The position numbers and the translations under genes were made by a program. From Afipia sp. (GTDB lineage: Bacteria > Pseudomonadota > Alphaproteobacteria > Rhizobiales > Xanthobacteraceae), in contig JACQDM010000005.1 in NCBI GenBank assembly GCA_016201045.1, positions 62,001-126,000 on the forward strand: 64,000 nt of DNA. The letters run 5' to 3'. The notes under the pieces were generated by a model. It was not told where the DNA came from and made no database searches. It saw only the letters and a program-made list of their open reading frames with translations. Shown here in pieces: positions 61,820 through 64,000 of this stretch (position 1 is its first letter; every line of letters begins with the position of its first letter).

Positions 61820-62182
61820 ATGCTCGACCGCCGCAGCGACCCCCGTGAACGCGTGATCTACGGAGGCATCATCGCGACCGATGCCAAAAATGCGAAGATC
61901 GATTGCGTGGTGCGCAATCTGTCCGGTAGTGGCGCGAATATCGAGCTGGCGAGCAGCGAAAAGATGCCCGAAAATTTTAATATCGCCATCCCGAAAACCG
62001 GCCGGTCGTTTCTGGCAAAAATCGTCTGGTGGCGTGCCAACCGCGCAGGCCTTGAATTCCAGACGACCGCTGCGGGTAGCGGTAACCCCGTCTCGTTCGA
62101 TCTCGAAGAGCGGCTGCGGATCAGTGAGAAAAAAGCCCGCGCTTTGAAGCAAAGGGTCCGGCAACTCCTCGGCGAAAGCTGA
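61820..62182 (+). CDS. PilZ-domain protein (cyclic di-GMP receptor-like)
   Basis: PilZ domains bind cyclic di-GMP through RxxxR and D/NxSxxG. The 120-residue protein has RRSDPRERVIYGGIIATDAK at residues 4-23 and CVVRNLSGSGANIEL at about 29-43, giving NLSGSG, so the second motif is present; the first reads DRRSDPRER, which satisfies RxxxR. A helical C-terminus (ERLRISEKKARALKQRVRQL) may be a coil. AAGGTG precedes the ATG. With PleD in the same window it may read that signal, but its target is unknown. It is followed by a bidirectional terminator. Confidence 0.85.
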   Translation: MLDRRSDPRERVIYGGIIATDAKNAKIDCVVRNLSGSGANIELASSEKMPENFNIAIPKTGRSFLAKIVWWRANRAGLEFQTTAAGSGNPVSFDLEERLRISEKKARALKQRVRQLLGES

Positions 62183-62203
62183 AATCCTCGATAAAAAGGA
62201 AAA

Positions 62204-62227
62204 CCCGGCGACATCGCCGGGCTTTTT
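62204..62227. terminator. Bidirectional terminator between PilZ gene and clpA
   Basis: CCCGGCG (62204-62210) and CGCCGGG (62215-62221) pair around a 4-nt loop, followed by CTTTTTT on the plus strand and by TTTTCCTTTTT on the minus strand. It can end both convergent transcripts. Confidence 0.88.
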
Positions 62228-62239
62228 TGTTCTTCCGCT

Positions 62240-64000
62240 TCAGACTTTCAGAAGCGGCTTTGCCGATCCCTTCGGTCCATCGCCGCCCTTGTCGCCTCTC
62301 GGTTTGCGCTTGCGTGAACCGGGCAGTTTTTCGGGCTTCGGTGTGACCGGCCCCTCGACATATTCGAAACCGATCTTGTCGACGCCCTGCTCGTCCTTGA
62401 CCAACACAACGCGGACATGTCCGCCGCCCTTGAGCTTGCCGAACAGAACTTCGTCGGCCAGCGGCTTCTTGACGTGCTCTTGAATGATGCGCGCCATCGG
62501 ACGTGCCCCCATCTGCTCGTCATAGCCGTGCTCGATTAGCCAGGCTTTTGCGGGCTCGGACAGTTCGATGGTCACGTCGCGATCGGCAAGCTGCGCTTCG
62601 AGCTGAAGCACGAACTTCTCGACGACCATACCGATCACATCGGTATTGAGGTGCGCGAACGACACGATGGCATCGAGCCGGTTGCGGAATTCCGGCGCAA
62701 ACTGCCGGTTGATCGCCTCGTGGTCCTCGCCTTCCCGCTTGCTGCGCGTGAAACCGAACGCTGCCTTCGCCATGTCGGCCGCACCCGCATTCGTCGTCAT
62801 GATAAGGATGACGTTACGGAAGTTGACCGACTTGCCGTTGTGATCGGTAAGTTTGCCGTGATCCATGATCTGCAGCAACACGTTGTAAAGATCCGGATGA
62901 GCCTTCTCGATTTCGTCGAGCAGCACGACGCAATGCGGATGCTGGTCCACTCCGTCGGTCAGCAAGCCACCCTGATCGAAACCGACGTAGCCCGGAGGCG
63001 CGCCGATCAGGCGCGAAACGGTATGGCGCTCCATGTATTCGGACATATCGAAGCGGATCAATTCAACGCCGAGCGATGCCGCCAGTTGTTTTGCTACCTC
63101 GGTCTTGCCGACACCCGTCGGTCCCGAGAAGAGGTAGGAGCCAATCGGCTTCTCCGGTTCACGCAGGCCCGCACGCGCGAGCTTGATCGAAGCCGACAGT
63201 GCTTCAATCGCCTTGTCCTGACCGAACACCGTGCGCTTGAGCGTTGCTTCGAGATGCTTGAGTACCTCGGCGTCATCCTTGGAAACCGACTTCGGCGGAA
63301 TGCGCGCCATCGTCGCGATGGTGGTTTCGATTTCCTTAATGCCGATCGTCTTCTTGCGCTTGTTCTCAGGAACAAGCATCTGCGCAGCACCCGACTCGTC
63401 GATCACGTCGATGGCCTTATCTGGCAGCTTGCGGTCGTGAATGTAACGCGCCGATAAATTCACCGCCGCCTCGATGGCGTCGTTAGTGTATTTCAGCTTG
63501 TGATAGTCCTCGAAGTAAGGCTTGAGGCCTTTGAGGATTCCGATCGCATCTTCGACCGACGGTTCGTTGACATCGATCTTCTGGAACCGGCGAACCAGCG
63601 CACGGTCTTTTTCGAAGTGCTGCCGATATTCCTTATAGGTGGTCGAGCCCATGCAGCGGATGCCGCCCGACGCCAATGCCGGCTTGAGCAGATTGGATGC
63701 GTCCATCGCGCCGCCGGACGTCGCGCCGGCGCCGATCACAGTGTGGATTTCGTCGATGAACAGGATCGCATTCGGATGCGCTTCCAGTTCCTTGATGACT
63801 TGCTTCAGCCGCTCTTCGAAATCGCCGCGATAACGCGTGCCTGCGAGCAGCGTACCCATGTCGAGCGAGAATACGGTCGCCGCGGACAAAACCTCCGGCA
63901 CATCGCTATCGACAATGCGCTTGGCGAGTCCCTCTGCGATGGCGGTCTTGCCGACGCCAGCTTCACCGACGAACAGCGGGTTGTTTTTCTGGCGGCGGCA
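62240..64000 (-). CDS. clpA: ATP-dependent Clp protease ATP-binding subunit ClpA (5'-truncated by window edge)
   Basis: ClpA unfolds substrates and feeds them to ClpP. The frame continues past the ATG-like start at 63901 to the window edge without a stop and there reads [20 protein letters not shown] (Walker A of the first AAA domain), so the N-terminal part is cut off. Within the window: Walker [21 protein letters not shown], the middle region, then the second AAA domain with [60 protein letters not shown] and [19 protein letters not shown]. The visible 586 residues are about three quarters. The C-terminal tail is basic. clpS is not in the window. Confidence 0.95.
   Translation of the reverse strand, partial: CRRQKNNPLFVGEAGVGKTAIAEGLAKRIVDSDVPEVLSAATVFSLDMGTLLAGTRYRGDFEERLKQVIKELEAHPNAILFIDEIHTVIGAGATSGGAMDASNLLKPALASGGIRCMGSTTYKEYRQHFEKDRALVRRFQKIDVNEPSVEDAIGILKGLKPYFEDYHKLKYTNDAIEAAVNLSARYIHDRKLPDKAIDVIDESGAAQMLVPENKRKKTIGIKEIETTIATMARIPPKSVSKDDAEVLKHLEATLKRTVFGQDKAIEALSASIKLARAGLREPEKPIGSYLFSGPTGVGKTEVAKQLAASLGVELIRFDMSEYMERHTVSRLIGAPPGYVGFDQGGLLTDGVDQHPHCVVLLDEIEKAHPDLYNVLLQIMDHGKLTDHNGKSVNFRNVILIMTTNAGAADMAKAAFGFTRSKREGEDHEAINRQFAPEFRNRLDAIVSFAHLNTDVIGMVVEKFVLQLEAQLADRDVTIELSEPAKAWLIEHGYDEQMGARPMARIIQEHVKKPLADEVLFGKLKGGGHVRVVLVKDEQGVDKIGFEYVEGPVTPKPEKLPGSRKRKPRGDKGGDGPKGSAKPLLKV

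Noticed and set aside
1-64000. CRISPR arrays, prophage, transposases, restriction or toxin-antitoxin systems
   Set aside because: I saw no regularly spaced repeats and no proteins of these classes in the window.

Overview
The window is a stretch of ordinary chromosome from a GC-rich alphaproteobacterium of the order Hyphomicrobiales, most likely the Bradyrhizobium/Afipia/Rhodopseudomonas group (Nitrobacteraceae). This is judged from protein sequences and gene order: a recO-era-rnc-lepB-acpS-pdxJ-rsh-rpoZ run, a pyrB-pyrC-plsY-dprA-topA-rnr-rpmG run, divK-pleD, a two-cysteine porin (Porin_2 type), a BA14K protein, EipB, a UDGb-type uracil glycosylase and a tiny Lys/Arg-rich protein typical of this group. 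Genus and strain cannot be fixed from the sequence alone. There is no phage, integrase, transposase or CRISPR array.

Layout. 1-7.7 kb: minus-strand housekeeping block (recO partial, a four-helix membrane protein, era, rnc, lepB, acpS, pdxJ, rsh, rpoZ), much of it with ATGA-type stop/start overlaps. 8-9.4 kb: NYN nuclease and UDGb, overlapping. 9.4-13 kb: BA14K protein, a small secreted protein, and the operon dapA-mscL-smpB-peroxiredoxin. 13.3-18 kb: lytic transglycosylase, alpha/beta hydrolase, porin. 18.7-21.3 kb: tRNA-Ser(GCT), an FkbM methyltransferase, a Sel1-like protein, a 30-residue Lys/Arg-rich protein, and two gene-poor stretches rich in inverted repeats. 21.3-30.7 kb: gatB and gatC-X-gatA, separated by three genes that look like a protein or glycan modification set (large FkbM methyltransferase, TPR/GT41 O-GlcNAc-transferase-like protein, TPR-methyltransferase). 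30.8-36.1 kb: nitronate monooxygenase, small membrane protein, ruvX, AEC transporter, CPBP protease, AidB-like acyl-CoA dehydrogenase. 36.3-51.3 kb: pyrB, a dihydroorotase-like partner lacking its HxH metal motif, plsY, dprA, topA, rnr, DUF983, Nudix, a TolA/TonB-like protein and rpmG, interrupted by two short accessory insertions (39.2-40.7 kb and 42-43.6 kb). 51.4-64 kb: NDH-2, pleD-divK, DUF3572-dinB, eipB, RidA-GDPD, COG3146 acetyltransferase, HIT protein, azlCD, PilZ protein and clpA (partial).

Functionally the window mixes translation quality (GatCAB, SmpB, Era, RNase III, RNase R, L33), stringent and cell-cycle signalling (Rsh, RpoZ, DivK, PleD, PilZ), DNA repair and uptake (RecO, UDGb, DinB, DprA, RuvX, TopA), envelope upkeep (LepB, PlsY, Slt, MscL, porin, EipB) and pyrimidine, lysine and PLP synthesis. 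I did not find a clearly new multi-gene defence or signalling system. The best leads are the CxxC protein embedded between gatC and gatA, the modification genes between gatB and gatA with a palindrome in front, the repeat-rich region at 20.75-21.29 kb, and the repeated half-sites in the topA leader. All calls are by reading; no database search was possible.
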